Source: Polaromonas sp. YR568 (lineage in GTDB: Bacteria > Pseudomonadota > Gammaproteobacteria > Burkholderiales > Burkholderiaceae_C). Taken from it: DNA of 64,000 nucleotides. Shown one piece after another: positions 26,387 to 35,278 of the stretch. The DNA is taken from assembly GCF_900116715.1 (NCBI RefSeq), contig NZ_FPBM01000013.1, forward strand, positions 34,122 through 98,121. The letters run 5' to 3'. Both the position numbers and the translations under genes were made by a program. Position 1 is the first letter of the stretch, and each line of letters begins with the position of its first letter. The notes under the pieces were generated by a model. The model was not told the origin of the DNA and made no database searches. It worked only from the letters and a program-made list of their open reading frames with translations.

Positions 26387-27709
26387 ATGAGCGGCGCGCC
26401 CTTGCGTGTGGCGGTCATCGGCTCCGGCATCTCCGGGCTCGCCGCGGCCCACAGCCTGCACGGCCTGGCCCATGTCACCCTGTTTGAAGCGGGCAGCTAT
26501 TTCGGCGGCCACACCCACACGGTAGATATCACCCTGCCCACCCCCAGCGGGCCGGTCACGCACGGCGTGGACACCGGCTTCCTGGTGTTCAACGAACGCA
26601 CCTACCCGCAGCTGATCAAGCTCTTTGCCGGGCTAGGCGTGGAAACCGCACATTCGGACATGTCGTTCTCCGTCAAAGTGCCCGGCGCGGGCCACAACGG
26701 AACGAGCCTGGAATGGAGCGGCTCCAGCCTGAACAGCGTTTTTGCCCAGCGCGGCAACCTGGCCCGCTGGAAATTCCTGCGCATGCTGGCCGACATCGTG
26801 CGCTTTAACCGCATCACCACCCGGCTGGCTGAATCAGGCGCCGATGCCGCCATGGCGCAGCCGCTGGGCGATTTTCTGCAGGCCCAGAAATTCTCGGCCG
26901 AGTTCCGTGACTGGTATTTCCTGCCCATGATGGGCTGCATCTGGTCCTGCCCGACCGACCAGATGCTGCGCTTCCCGGTGGCCACCATGATCCGGTTTTG
27001 CCACAACCACGGCCTGCTCCAGATCACCGACCGGCCCCAGTGGTGGACCGTGCAGGGCGGCGCCCGGCACTACGTTGAAAAAATCATCGCCCGGATTGCC
27101 GACAAGCGGCTGAACACCCCCGTGCGCCGCATCGAACGCGACGCAACCGGCGTGCAAATCGTCACCGACAGCGGCACCGAGCGCTTTGACAAGGTCGTGC
27201 TGGCCGCCCATTCCGACGAATCGCTGGCCCTGCTGGGCGAGCCGAGCGATGCCGAACGCAGCGTACTGGGAGCCATTCGCTACCAGCCCAACCACGCCGT
27301 GCTGCACACCGATGCCTCGGTGCTGCCCAGCCAAAAGCTGGCCTGGGCCGCCTGGAACTACGAACGTGCCCCCCAAAACCCCCCAGGCCACGGCCAGGAA
27401 TCCCCCCGCGTCTGCCTGCACTACCTGCTGAACATGCTTCAGCCCCTGCCGTATTCGCAGCCTGTGCTGGTGTCGCTGAATCCGGTGCGGGAGATAGTCC
27501 GTACCCACATCATGGGTGAATTCGACTACGCGCATCCGGTGTTTGACCTGGCGGCAATCCGCGCGCAGCGGGATGTGCCTGCCCTGCAGGGCCAGCGCCA
27601 CACCTATTTCTGCGGCGCCTGGACGGGCTACGGCTTTCACGAAGACGGCCTGAAGTCGGGCCTGCAGGCCGCAAACCTGCTGCTGCAGGGCGCCGGGGAG
27701 GCTGTATGA
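26387..27709 (+). CDS. FAD-dependent oxidoreductase of the CFA-type lipid cluster
   Basis: A 440-residue amine-oxidase-fold flavoprotein. The dinucleotide motif is VAVIGSGISGLAAAHSL followed by LFEAGSYFGGHTHTV. The middle includes FLPMMGCIWSCPTDQMLRFP and the C-terminal FAD-contact region is TYFCGAWTGYGFHEDGLKSG. This subfamily regularly stands next to DUF1365 and a cyclopropane-fatty-acid synthase-like gene, and is thought to desaturate or otherwise oxidise acyl chains. It is the first gene of an eight-gene operon; its stop overlaps the next start by 4 bases (ATGA, 27706-27709). Confidence 0.88.
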   Translation: MSGAPLRVAVIGSGISGLAAAHSLHGLAHVTLFEAGSYFGGHTHTVDITLPTPSGPVTHGVDTGFLVFNERTYPQLIKLFAGLGVETAHSDMSFSVKVPGAGHNGTSLEWSGSSLNSVFAQRGNLARWKFLRMLADIVRFNRITTRLAESGADAAMAQPLGDFLQAQKFSAEFRDWYFLPMMGCIWSCPTDQMLRFPVATMIRFCHNHGLLQITDRPQWWTVQGGARHYVEKIIARIADKRLNTPVRRIERDATGVQIVTDSGTERFDKVVLAAHSDESLALLGEPSDAERSVLGAIRYQPNHAVLHTDASVLPSQKLAWAAWNYERAPQNPPGHGQESPRVCLHYLLNMLQPLPYSQPVLVSLNPVREIVRTHIMGEFDYAHPVFDLAAIRAQRDVPALQGQRHTYFCGAWTGYGFHEDGLKSGLQAANLLLQGAGEAV

Positions 27710-28473
27710 ATACGGATGCAACGCAGGCCATGATCGGCTTCGGCCAGGTTCGCCACACGCGGCTGCGCCCTGCGCGCAACGCTTTTGAATACCCGACCTG
27801 CTTTCTCATGCTGCCGATGCGCAGCCTGAAGCAGCACGGCAGCGGCGCGCTGGCGCACAACCGCCGGGCCGCCATCAGCTTTTTTGACGCGGACCACGGC
27901 GACGGCGGCAATGACGCCCTGGCCTGGCTGGACGCCATGCTGCTGCGCGAAGGCGTGGAAGACGCAACCGGCGAGGTCTGGCTGCACGCTTACCCGCGCG
28001 TGCTGGGGTATGCCTTCAAGCCGGTGAGCTTCTGGTACTGCCACCGGGCCGATGGCGCCCTGCGCGCCATCGTGGTCGAGGTCAACAACACCTTTGGCGA
28101 ACGCCACTGCTACCTGCTCGATTCGCCGCAGTACGGACAGGAGCTCAAGGCTGACAAGGTGTTTCACGTCTCGCCGTTTTGCACCCTCGAAGGCGGCTAC
28201 CGCTTTCGCTTTCTGCACATCGACAACGACGGCCTGAAAAAAACCATTGCCCGCATCGACTACGACGACGGGGCCGGCCCGCTGCTGGAGACCAGCGTGA
28301 GCGGCACGCTGGAGCCCGTCACCGCCGCCAGCCTGCGCAAGGCGCTGTGGGGCCATCCCGCGATGACGCTCGCTGTCATCGCGCGCATTCACTGGCAGGC
28401 CTTGAGGCTGTGGCTCAAGCGCGTGCCCTTTGTCCGCAAACCCAAACCCCCTGAAACCTTTGTGACGCGATGA
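27706..28473 (+). CDS. DUF1365 domain protein of the CFA-type lipid cluster
   Basis: A 255-residue protein that fits DUF1365 throughout: RHTRLRPARNAFEYPTCFLML at the start, LHAYPRVLGYAFKPVSFWYCH in the middle and KVFHVSPFCTLEGGYRFRF afterwards. The biochemical role of DUF1365 is not established; it is almost always found between the FAD oxidoreductase and CFA-synthase genes, as here. Overlaps of 4 bases (ATGA) with both neighbours indicate translational coupling. Confidence 0.92.
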   Translation: MNTDATQAMIGFGQVRHTRLRPARNAFEYPTCFLMLPMRSLKQHGSGALAHNRRAAISFFDADHGDGGNDALAWLDAMLLREGVEDATGEVWLHAYPRVLGYAFKPVSFWYCHRADGALRAIVVEVNNTFGERHCYLLDSPQYGQELKADKVFHVSPFCTLEGGYRFRFLHIDNDGLKKTIARIDYDDGAGPLLETSVSGTLEPVTAASLRKALWGHPAMTLAVIARIHWQALRLWLKRVPFVRKPKPPETFVTR

Positions 28474-29708
28474 ACACACTCAATACTTCCTCCGCCGCGC
28501 AAACCTTCGCCATGCCTGGCGATGCGCCCAGTGCCGCCCGCACCGCCCTGAAGATGCTGCTGCGCCTGAAGCACGGCACGCTCACCGTGCGCCTGCCCGA
28601 CGGCTCGCTACAGCGCTTTGGCTCGGGCAGCGCTCCCACGGCCAGCCTGCACCTGCACAACTGGAACCCCTGCAGCGCGGCCCTGCGCTCTGGCGACATC
28701 GGCTTTGCCGAAAGTTATATCGCCGGCGACTGGACCACGCCGCACCTCACCGAGCTGCTGCAGGTCTTTATCCTCAACCGCAAGGAAGTGGAAGACGCGA
28801 TCTACGGCAGCTGGCTGGGCCGCCTGGCCTACCGCATCAAGCACCTGCTCAACCGCAATACCAAAACCAACAGCCAGAAAAACATCCACGCCCACTACGA
28901 CCTGGGCAATGCGTTTTACGAGTTGTGGCTGGACGGCACGATGAACTATTCATCGGCCATTTTTGCCACCCCCGACACCACGATGAAAGACGCCCAGCAC
29001 GCCAAGGTTCGCCGGGCACTCAGCATGGCGCGCGTCAAGCCCGGTGACCGCGTGCTGGAGATCGGCTGCGGCTGGGGCGCACTGGCCGAGATGGCGACGG
29101 CCGGGTTCAACGCATCCCTCGTGGGCGTCACCTTGAGCACCGAGCAGCTGGCCTGGGCCCGGCAGCGACTGGCGCGCCTGGGCACCGCGTCGCAAGCGGA
29201 CCTGCGCCTGCAGGACTACCGAGACATCGGCAAAACCACGCCTGACGCACCTTTCGACGCCATCTGCTCCATCGAGATGGTGGAAGCCGTGGGCCGCGAA
29301 TACTGGCCGGAATATTTCCGCACCGTTCACCGCCTGCTCAAGCCCGGCGGCCATGCCTGCATCCAGAGCATCGTGATGGCTGATGAATTGTGGGAGCGCT
29401 ATATCGCCTCCACCGACTTCATCCAGCAGTACATCTTTCCGGGCGGCTGCCTGCCTTGCCCGCGAGAGTTTCGCGCGCAGGCCGAAGCGGCCGGTTTCGA
29501 CGTGGTGGACGAGTTTGCTTTCGGCCAGGACTACGCGCGCACACTCAAGCTCTGGCGCGACGACTTCATGGCGCAGGAGTCTCGCGTTCTGCAGCTGGGT
29601 TTTGACAAAAGGTTTATACGCATATGGGAGTTCTACCTGTGCTACTGCGAGGCCGCTTTCGCGGAGGCCAACACCAGCGTGGTGCAGTTCACGCTGCGCA
29701 AGCGCTGA
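28470..29708 (+). CDS. Cyclopropane-fatty-acyl-phospholipid synthase family methyltransferase
   Basis: A 412-residue SAM-dependent lipid methylase. The N-terminal lipid-binding part contains IGFAESYIAGDWTTPHLTELL, followed by the NIHAHYDLGNAFYELWLD helix, SAM motif I (VLEIGCGWGALAEMA), the active-site region SIEMVEAVGREYW and ASTDFIQQYIFPGGCLP. It adds a methylene or methyl group across acyl-chain double bonds in membrane phospholipid. In this cluster it may methylate rather than cyclopropanate, as for furan-fatty-acid enzymes of Rhodobacter; that is inference. It overlaps DUF1365 by 4 bases. Confidence 0.93.
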   Translation: MNTLNTSSAAQTFAMPGDAPSAARTALKMLLRLKHGTLTVRLPDGSLQRFGSGSAPTASLHLHNWNPCSAALRSGDIGFAESYIAGDWTTPHLTELLQVFILNRKEVEDAIYGSWLGRLAYRIKHLLNRNTKTNSQKNIHAHYDLGNAFYELWLDGTMNYSSAIFATPDTTMKDAQHAKVRRALSMARVKPGDRVLEIGCGWGALAEMATAGFNASLVGVTLSTEQLAWARQRLARLGTASQADLRLQDYRDIGKTTPDAPFDAICSIEMVEAVGREYWPEYFRTVHRLLKPGGHACIQSIVMADELWERYIASTDFIQQYIFPGGCLPCPREFRAQAEAAGFDVVDEFAFGQDYARTLKLWRDDFMAQESRVLQLGFDKRFIRIWEFYLCYCEAAFAEANTSVVQFTLRKR

Positions 29709-30325
29709 GGCGCCTGGCCCGCGCGGCCACGTCAGCCGGCTTGCTGCTGGCGCTCTGCACGGGTGCGGCGCTGGCGCAGTCGCCCGCGCCGGGTGGCAAC
29801 ACGCCTGCCGCAACTCCTAGCTCTAGCTCCACCGATGCGGATCCGGCCGACTACCGGCCCGAACTGAAAGAAGCGCTGCCCCAAGGCCGCCTCATGGGCA
29901 AAGGCCGCCTCACGGTGTGGGGCTTTCAGGTTTATGACGCACGCCTCTGGGCACCCGCAGGTTTTGGCGCCAGCAGCTATGCCAGCCAGCCGCTGGCGCT
30001 GGAGCTGGCCTACCTGCGCGCCTTTGACGCCGTCGACGTGGCTGACCGGTCCATGCAGGAAATGCGCCGCAGCGTGGCCATCAGCGACGCCCAGGCGGCC
30101 CTGTGGAAGGCCGAGATGCTGCGCGTGATCCCCGATGTGAAAAAAGGCGACCGCATCATGGGCGTGCACCGCCCCGGCGTGGGCGCGGCCTTCTGGGTGA
30201 ACGGCAAGGCCAACGGCGAAATCCGCGACGCGGAATTTGCCAAACTGTTTTTCGGCATCTGGCTGTCGCCCAAAACCTCTGAACCGAAACTGCGCGACGT
30301 GCTGCTCACAGGAGCCGGCGGGTGA
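29624..30325 (+). CDS. Chalcone-isomerase-like exported protein
   Basis: Up to 233 residues. A signal-like stretch (about residues 36-51, GLLLALCTGAALA) is followed by a Ser/Pro linker and a chalcone-isomerase-like domain (GKGRLTVWGFQVYDARLW, then LELAYLRAFDAVDVADRSMQEM, ending FFGIWLSPKTSEPKLRD). The only ATG giving the signal peptide lies 85 bases inside the CFA gene, so the true start is uncertain. Bacterial members bind fatty acids rather than making flavonoids. It may shuttle or sequester the modified acyl chain in the periplasm. The stop overlaps the next GTG start (30322-30325). Confidence 0.75.
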   Translation: MGVLPVLLRGRFRGGQHQRGAVHAAQALRRLARAATSAGLLLALCTGAALAQSPAPGGNTPAATPSSSSTDADPADYRPELKEALPQGRLMGKGRLTVWGFQVYDARLWAPAGFGASSYASQPLALELAYLRAFDAVDVADRSMQEMRRSVAISDAQAALWKAEMLRVIPDVKKGDRIMGVHRPGVGAAFWVNGKANGEIRDAEFAKLFFGIWLSPKTSEPKLRDVLLTGAGG

Positions 30326-31629
30326 CACAGCCCCGCACCTCCGCAAGCGCCGGCGCCTTCGGTGCGCGCAACGGCCTGGCGTATGGCTTGCTGGGCCTGC
30401 CGCTGGCCTTCGTGGCACTGCCGCTTTATGTCATCTTGCCCAACCACTACGCCCGTGAATTCGGCGTGCCGCTGGCCACGCTGGGCGCCATCTTGCTGGG
30501 CGCGCGCCTGTTTGATGCCTTCATCGACCCCTTGCTGGGCCGGCTGAGCGACCGGCTGTTTGCGCGCTCGGCCCGCGCAGTGCTGGCGCTGGGCGCGGGT
30601 GCGGCGCTGCTGCTGGCGCTTGGTTTTGCCTTGCTGTTTTTTCCACCGGTGACGGGGCCCGCGGCACTGGCTACGTGGGCGGCGGTGATGCTGGTGCTGA
30701 CCTACGCGGCCTACAGCACGCTCAGCATTTCGCACCAGTCCTGGGGCGCCATGCTGGGCGGCAATGAGGCCGAACGCAGCCGCATCGTGGCCTGGCGAGA
30801 AGGACTGGGCCTGGCCGGCGTGGTGCTGGCTTCGGTCACGCCCGCCTTGCTGGGCTTGCCGGTGACCACTGCTGTCTTTTTTGCCGCGCTCGCTGCCGGC
30901 TGGTTGGCCTGGTCGCGCGCGGTGCGGCCGGTGGCGCGCGCGCATGCAGAGGCCGCCACGCCTTCAGCGATCTGGCTGCCCTTCAAGTCAGCCGCCTTTC
31001 GCCGCCTGCTGGCGGTGTTCATGCTCAACGGCATTGCCAGTGCCGTGCCCGCCACGCTGGTGCTGTTTTTCATCCAGGACCGCCTGCAGGCGCCGCGGCA
31101 GATGGAGCCGCTTTTTCTGGGCAGCTATTTCCTGGCCGCAGCGCTGTCCATGCCGCTGTGGCTGTCCATCGTCAAGCGCCTGGGCCTGGCGCGCACCTGG
31201 CTGGCAGGCATGCTGCTGGCGATTGCCGTGTTTGGCTGGGCCACGCAGCTGGGCGCGGGCCAGGTGGCCGCGTTCACCGTGGTGTGCGCGCTCTCTGGCC
31301 TGGCGCTGGGCACCGACCTGGCGCTGCCCGGCGCGCTGCTGGCCGGTGTGGTGCAGGCCAACGGGCAATCGGGCCAGTCTGAAGGCGCGTACTTCGGCTG
31401 GTGGAATTTTGCGACCAAGCTCAACCTCGCACTGGCAGCCGGGCTGGCCTTGCCGCTGCTGGGCCTGTTCGGCTACGCGCCCGGCGTGCGTGATGCGGGT
31501 GCGCTGGACGCGCTGGTGATCGCCTACTGCGTGCTGCCCTGCCTGCTCAAGCTTGCGGCGGCGGCGGGCCTGTACTTTTTTGTTCTCCCTATGTCCGTGC
31601 CACCCCTGCCTGAAAGGGCCTCGCCATGA
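30322..31629 (+). CDS. MFS transporter (MFS_2/GPH-like) of the CFA-type lipid cluster
   Basis: A 435-residue carrier with about 12 hydrophobic helices. The loop between TM2 and TM3 reads ARLFDAFIDPLLGRLSDRLF, the GPH/MFS_2 signature (D-P-x3-G-x2-S-D). Lysophospholipid carriers of the MFSD2/LplT group are relatives, so in this operon movement of a lipid or lipid precursor across the inner membrane is more likely than sugar uptake. It starts with GTG overlapping the previous stop and its own stop overlaps the next ATG (31626-31629). Confidence 0.85.
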   Translation: MTQPRTSASAGAFGARNGLAYGLLGLPLAFVALPLYVILPNHYAREFGVPLATLGAILLGARLFDAFIDPLLGRLSDRLFARSARAVLALGAGAALLLALGFALLFFPPVTGPAALATWAAVMLVLTYAAYSTLSISHQSWGAMLGGNEAERSRIVAWREGLGLAGVVLASVTPALLGLPVTTAVFFAALAAGWLAWSRAVRPVARAHAEAATPSAIWLPFKSAAFRRLLAVFMLNGIASAVPATLVLFFIQDRLQAPRQMEPLFLGSYFLAAALSMPLWLSIVKRLGLARTWLAGMLLAIAVFGWATQLGAGQVAAFTVVCALSGLALGTDLALPGALLAGVVQANGQSGQSEGAYFGWWNFATKLNLALAAGLALPLLGLFGYAPGVRDAGALDALVIAYCVLPCLLKLAAAAGLYFFVLPMSVPPLPERASP

Positions 31630-32183
31630 ACCGCATCTCACATAGTCTGGCCGCCATCGGCTCGGCCCTGCTGCTCTGCGCCGCGTTGGCGGCCTGCAGC
31701 AGCCCGCAGGTCAGCGACTACGCGGCCGAACAACCGGTGCTGGACCTTCGCCAATACTTCAACGGCACGGTCGATGCGTACGGCATATTCACCGACCGCT
31801 CGGGCAAGGTCATCAAACGCTTCACCGTGGTGATGACCTGCAGCTGGCAAGGCCCTGCGGACGCGGAAACCGGCGTGCTCGACGAAGCGTTCACCTATTC
31901 CGACGGCAGCAAGGAGCGCCGCGTCTGGACGCTTAAACGCAGCGAAGGCGGCCGTTACACAGGCACCGCAGCAGACGTCGCAGGTGAAGCGGTGGGTGAA
32001 GAAAAAGGCAACGCGTTTCGCTGGGGCTACACATTGAAGTTACCGGTCGACGGGAAAGTGCTTGAAGTGCAGTTCGATGACTGGATGTATTTGATGAACG
32101 ACAAGGTCATGCTGAACAAGGCAAAGATGAGCAAGTTCGGTTTCGGGCTGGGTGAGGTGACGCTCTCGTTCGTCAAACGCTGA
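31626..32183 (+). CDS. DUF3833 family lipoprotein
   Basis: A 185-residue lipoprotein: signal ending LAACSS (lipobox Cys about residue 24), then a DUF3833 domain with LDLRQYFNGTVDAYGIFTDRSGKV, DEAFTYSDGSKERRVW and a C-terminal QFDDWMYLMNDKVMLNKAKMSKFG. DUF3833 is a recurrent companion of CFA-synthase clusters; its role is unknown, possibly lipid binding at the outer membrane. Translationally coupled to the MFS gene. Confidence 0.9.
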   Translation: MNRISHSLAAIGSALLLCAALAACSSPQVSDYAAEQPVLDLRQYFNGTVDAYGIFTDRSGKVIKRFTVVMTCSWQGPADAETGVLDEAFTYSDGSKERRVWTLKRSEGGRYTGTAADVAGEAVGEEKGNAFRWGYTLKLPVDGKVLEVQFDDWMYLMNDKVMLNKAKMSKFGFGLGEVTLSFVKR

Positions 32184-32224
32184 CTGCCGGCCAGGCTCCC
32201 TCAAAAACCGCAAATGGACACACC

Positions 32225-32995
32225 ATGCCCCTGAATCCCCCTATTTCCCAATGGCGCGACAAGACCATCTGGCTGGTTGGCGCATCCAGCGGCATTGGCC
32301 TGGCCACCGCCAAGGCTTTGCATGCACGAGGCGCGCGCGTGTTCGTGTCGGCACGCAATGCGGCGGCGCTGGACGCCTTCACAGCAGTACACCCCGGCGC
32401 CACCAGCCTGCCACTGGACGTGACGGATCATGCGGCGGTGACGGCGGCTGCACAGCAGGTGCAGGCCACCGGCCCGCTGGACCTGGTGCTGTATTGCGCA
32501 GGCTACTACCAGGCGCAGCGCGCCAGCGACTACAAGCTCGCAGAGATGCTGCGGCATGACGACATCAACTACCGCGGCGCCCTGCATGTGCTGGACGCCG
32601 TGTTGCCCGGCTTTCTGGCGCGCCAGGCCGGGCACATCAGCCTGATCAGCAGCGTAGCGGGCTACGGCGGCCTGCCCCAAAGCCTGGCCTATGGGCCGAC
32701 CAAGGCGGCGTTGAACAACCTGGCCGAGACGCTCTACATGGACCTCAAAGACAGCCACATCGGCGTCAGCCTGATCTGCCCGGGCTTTGTGGAAACTCCG
32801 CTGACCGCCGGCAACCACTTCACCATGCCGGCGCTGATCACGCCGGCGCAGGCGGCTACGGCCATCTTGCAGGGCTGGGAGGCCGGGCGATTCGATATTC
32901 ACTTTCCCAAACGCTTCACCCTCTGGATGAAAGCGCTGCGCCTGCTGCCTTACCCGGCCTACTTCGCGGCGGTGCGCAAGTTCACCGGGCTGTAA
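32225..32995 (+). CDS. Short-chain dehydrogenase/reductase of the CFA-type lipid cluster
   Basis: A 256-residue classical SDR. The cofactor motif is LVGASSGIGLATAKAL, and the catalytic Ser, Tyr and Lys are in ISLISSVAGYGGLPQSLAYGPTKAAL. It presumably oxidises or reduces a hydroxyl or keto group on the acyl substrate of the cluster. It lies 41 bases after the DUF3833 gene and 11 bases before the SnoaL-like gene on the same strand. Confidence 0.92.
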   Translation: MPLNPPISQWRDKTIWLVGASSGIGLATAKALHARGARVFVSARNAAALDAFTAVHPGATSLPLDVTDHAAVTAAAQQVQATGPLDLVLYCAGYYQAQRASDYKLAEMLRHDDINYRGALHVLDAVLPGFLARQAGHISLISSVAGYGGLPQSLAYGPTKAALNNLAETLYMDLKDSHIGVSLICPGFVETPLTAGNHFTMPALITPAQAATAILQGWEAGRFDIHFPKRFTLWMKALRLLPYPAYFAAVRKFTGL

Positions 32996-33006
32996 GCTCT
33001 GGCCTT

Positions 33007-33468
33007 ATGAACGAGACCGATCCCTCCAGCTCACCCAACGCCCGCGAAGCCGCAGCGCGCGTCGCCGCCTATTACGAAACGCTGAGCCCGCAAAGCCTGG
33101 CCCAGCTCGATGCGTTCTACACGCCCAACGCCTGGTTCAAGGACCCCTTCAACGAAGTGCGGGGGCTGGAGGAGTTGCGCGCCATCTTCAGCCACATGTA
33201 CGAAGCCCTGGAGCAGCCGCGCTTTGCCGTCACCGGCAAGCTGGTCGACGGCGACCAGTGCTTTCTGACCTGGAACTTCGAGTTCCGCTTCAAGACTTTT
33301 GACAAAGACACGCTGCAAACCATACGCGGCGGCTCACACCTGAAGTTCACCGCCGGCGGTTTGGTGGACTACCACCGCGACTACTGGGACGCAGCCGAGG
33401 AGCTGTATGAAAAGCTGCCCTGGGTGGGCGGGCTGATGCGCTGGCTGAAGAAACGGGCGAAACAGTGA
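33007..33468 (+). CDS. SnoaL-like / NTF2-fold protein of the CFA-type lipid cluster
   Basis: A 153-residue single-domain protein with the cone-shaped NTF2-like fold pattern: VAAYYETLSPQSLAQLDAFYTPNAWFKDPFNEV, then LTWNFEFRF and HLKFTAGGLVDYHRDYWDAAEELYEKLP. Such proteins act as isomerases, cyclases or lipid-binding pockets. It is the last gene of the cluster and ends 31 bases before a convergent gene. No catalytic assignment is possible. Confidence 0.82.
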   Translation: MNETDPSSSPNAREAAARVAAYYETLSPQSLAQLDAFYTPNAWFKDPFNEVRGLEELRAIFSHMYEALEQPRFAVTGKLVDGDQCFLTWNFEFRFKTFDKDTLQTIRGGSHLKFTAGGLVDYHRDYWDAAEELYEKLPWVGGLMRWLKKRAKQ

Positions 33469-33499
33469 TGACCGCAAAGCCCCACCGGCGCGCCGCCTT

Positions 33500-34117
33500 T
33501 CAGCCGTTATAGAAGTACAGAATCTTCTTCTTTTTCGGGCTGACAACAATGATGCCGATACGCCCCTGCGCGTAGTAGCTGCCTGCGCTGTTGACGATCT
33601 CGTTCGCATCCTTCACCACGTCCGGCGCGACATCAATGCAAAAGCCGTAGACACAGATGTAATCCATGACGTCCAGGCGGCCGGTTTTTGCGTTCAGCTT
33701 CCACTGCGGGTTGGCAACCGGGGTTTCCAGCCAGGTTTCGTAGTTGCCCTGCCAGCCGCGGGTCTCCTGGTTTTGATTGCGCGGCATGTTTTGCAGAAAC
33801 TGCACGCCGCCCTGCTCGACCTGCCGCGACAACTCGCCAGACAAAGGGTAGACCAGGATGCCCGCCTCATTGCCGCCCGGCCCGAAACCCCAGGACTCCT
33901 GCAGCTCATAGGTAATGCTGCTCACCCCCAATGCGTCAGGTACATGGTTCAGGTAGAAGCGCCGTTCATAACTCTTGTACGCGGCGACTGATGCGAATAC
34001 GAGAACACCGATGAGCAAAAGAAATGCCCAGATGCGGAGCTTGCGGTAAGCGTAAATGAGCGCCCAGAGCAGAGCAAAAGGCGACGCCAGCAGCGCGAAC
34101 AGTTTTACGAAAAACAT
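33500..34117 (-). CDS. Hypothetical membrane-anchored protein
   Basis: A 205-residue protein with two adjacent N-terminal hydrophobic helices (about residues 1-21 and 28-47), then a soluble domain of about 150 residues including YELQESWGFGPGGNEAGILVYPL, TGRLDVMDYICVYGFCIDVAPDVV and a basic PKKKKILYFYNG at the end. Two Cys (YICVYGFC) could form a disulfide if the domain is periplasmic. I recognise no family. It is convergent with the lipid cluster and not obviously linked to it. Confidence 0.7.
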   Translation of the reverse strand: MFFVKLFALLASPFALLWALIYAYRKLRIWAFLLLIGVLVFASVAAYKSYERRFYLNHVPDALGVSSITYELQESWGFGPGGNEAGILVYPLSGELSRQVEQGGVQFLQNMPRNQNQETRGWQGNYETWLETPVANPQWKLNAKTGRLDVMDYICVYGFCIDVAPDVVKDANEIVNSAGSYYAQGRIGIIVVSPKKKKILYFYNG

Positions 34118-34298
34118 TCAGCGCCCCGGGGCTCGCGCCAGGCGGCCGCCTCAGGCCGCCGCACGAATCTTCTGGCCATGCGCATGGTAGTGGTTAAGTT
34201 TTGGTGCCCGGCGTGAGCAGGAGTTTTCTGAGCATGTTCCACTTCGGGCCGGGCGGTTGCCATGGATGTCTTCGCGTTTTCTTCTGGAACGCGGGCGC

Positions 34299-34640
34299 TC
34301 AGGGAAGCCGCCCCGTCAGAGCGCTCCTTCGGTTGTGGCGCCATAGAAGAATATTCCGCCACATGCCGGCGACGCCTGCCATAGTGGCGAGATAGAACTG
34401 CCATGTGCCAAAGCGGATGTGAAAAAGTGAAATGGCGGCTGCAAATATCAGAACTGCCAGTCCCATACATGCCGCCATGACGGCAAACCGTCCGGCAATC
34501 AGATGGGCGTCTGGTATGGGCTTACCCCTGTCCCGAATCAACGATAGCCGGGCGCGAAACGCCACCTGATACGCCACCCACAGCAGCGCAACGCCCAAGG
34601 CGACAACCAACGAGTGGAGCAGGAAGACCAGCCAGCTCAC
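34299..34640 (-). CDS. Hypothetical membrane protein
   Basis: A 113-residue protein with three probable TM helices (about 4-26, 47-68 and 74-92) and a basic C-terminus (WRHNRRSALTGR). It lies 20 bases after the GST gene's stop on the same strand, so it may be co-transcribed. There is no recognised family. The 180 bases between it and the next gene hold no supported feature. Confidence 0.55.
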   Translation of the reverse strand: MSWLVFLLHSLVVALGVALLWVAYQVAFRARLSLIRDRGKPIPDAHLIAGRFAVMAACMGLAVLIFAAAISLFHIRFGTWQFYLATMAGVAGMWRNILLWRHNRRSALTGRLP

Positions 34641-34660
34641 GGGGCTCTAACCGCGGGAAC

Positions 34661-35278
34661 TCAACCCGGCGGCACCGTTTCCGCAAAACTGGGTCGCTGC
34701 ATCAGCTTGTCCTGCAGCTTGGCCAGGTTGGGGTACATCTCGCGCCAGTTGATCTGGGTGAAGCGCAAATCAAGATAGCCCAGCGCGCAGCCGACGGCTA
34801 TGTCGGAGAGGCTGAAATGGATGCCGCTGCAAAACGCCTTGTCGCCCAGGCCGGTGCTCATGGCTTTGAGGGTGGCGTCGATCTTGCCCATCTGGCGGCT
34901 GATCCAGGCGTCGCTGCGCTGCTTGGCGCCGCGGCCGGCCCAGGTGGCTTCCAGGCGTGCCAGGATGGCGGCGTCGACCAGGCCGTCGGCCAGGGCTTCC
35001 CAGGTTTTGACTTCGGCGCGTTCGCGGCCTTGCGACGGGATCAGCTTGCCGACGGGTGACAGGGTGTCCAGGTACTCCACGATCACGCGGGAGTCGAACA
35101 CGGCTTCGCCGCCTTCCATGACCAGGCAGGGCACCTTGCCCAGCGGGTTGGACGCGGTGATGGTGGTGTTCGCCGCCCAGACATCTTCCAGGATGAACTG
35201 GAAGTCGAGCTTTTTCTCGGCCATTACGATGCGCACTTTGCGTACGTAGGGGCTGGTGGCGGATCCGATGAGTTTCAT
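34661..35278 (-). CDS. Glutathione S-transferase
   Basis: A 205-residue GST. The N-terminal thioredoxin-like domain starts KLIGSATSPYVRKVRIVMAEK (SPYVRK is typical of the beta/omega-like bacterial group), with the glutathione-binding block NPLGKVPCLVMEGGEAVFDSRVIVEYLD; the C-terminal helical domain contains LSDIAVGCALGYLDLRF. The ATG at 35278 fits the family; a longer frame upstream is not used. It is divergent from purB. Confidence 0.93.
   Translation of the reverse strand: MKLIGSATSPYVRKVRIVMAEKKLDFQFILEDVWAANTTITASNPLGKVPCLVMEGGEAVFDSRVIVEYLDTLSPVGKLIPSQGRERAEVKTWEALADGLVDAAILARLEATWAGRGAKQRSDAWISRQMGKIDATLKAMSTGLGDKAFCSGIHFSLSDIAVGCALGYLDLRFTQINWREMYPNLAKLQDKLMQRPSFAETVPPG

Noticed and set aside
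34105..34470. 121-codon minus-strand frame near the hypothetical proteins
   Set aside because: It overlaps the better membrane-protein frame at 34299-34640 and the start region of 33500-34117, and its composition is not protein-like.
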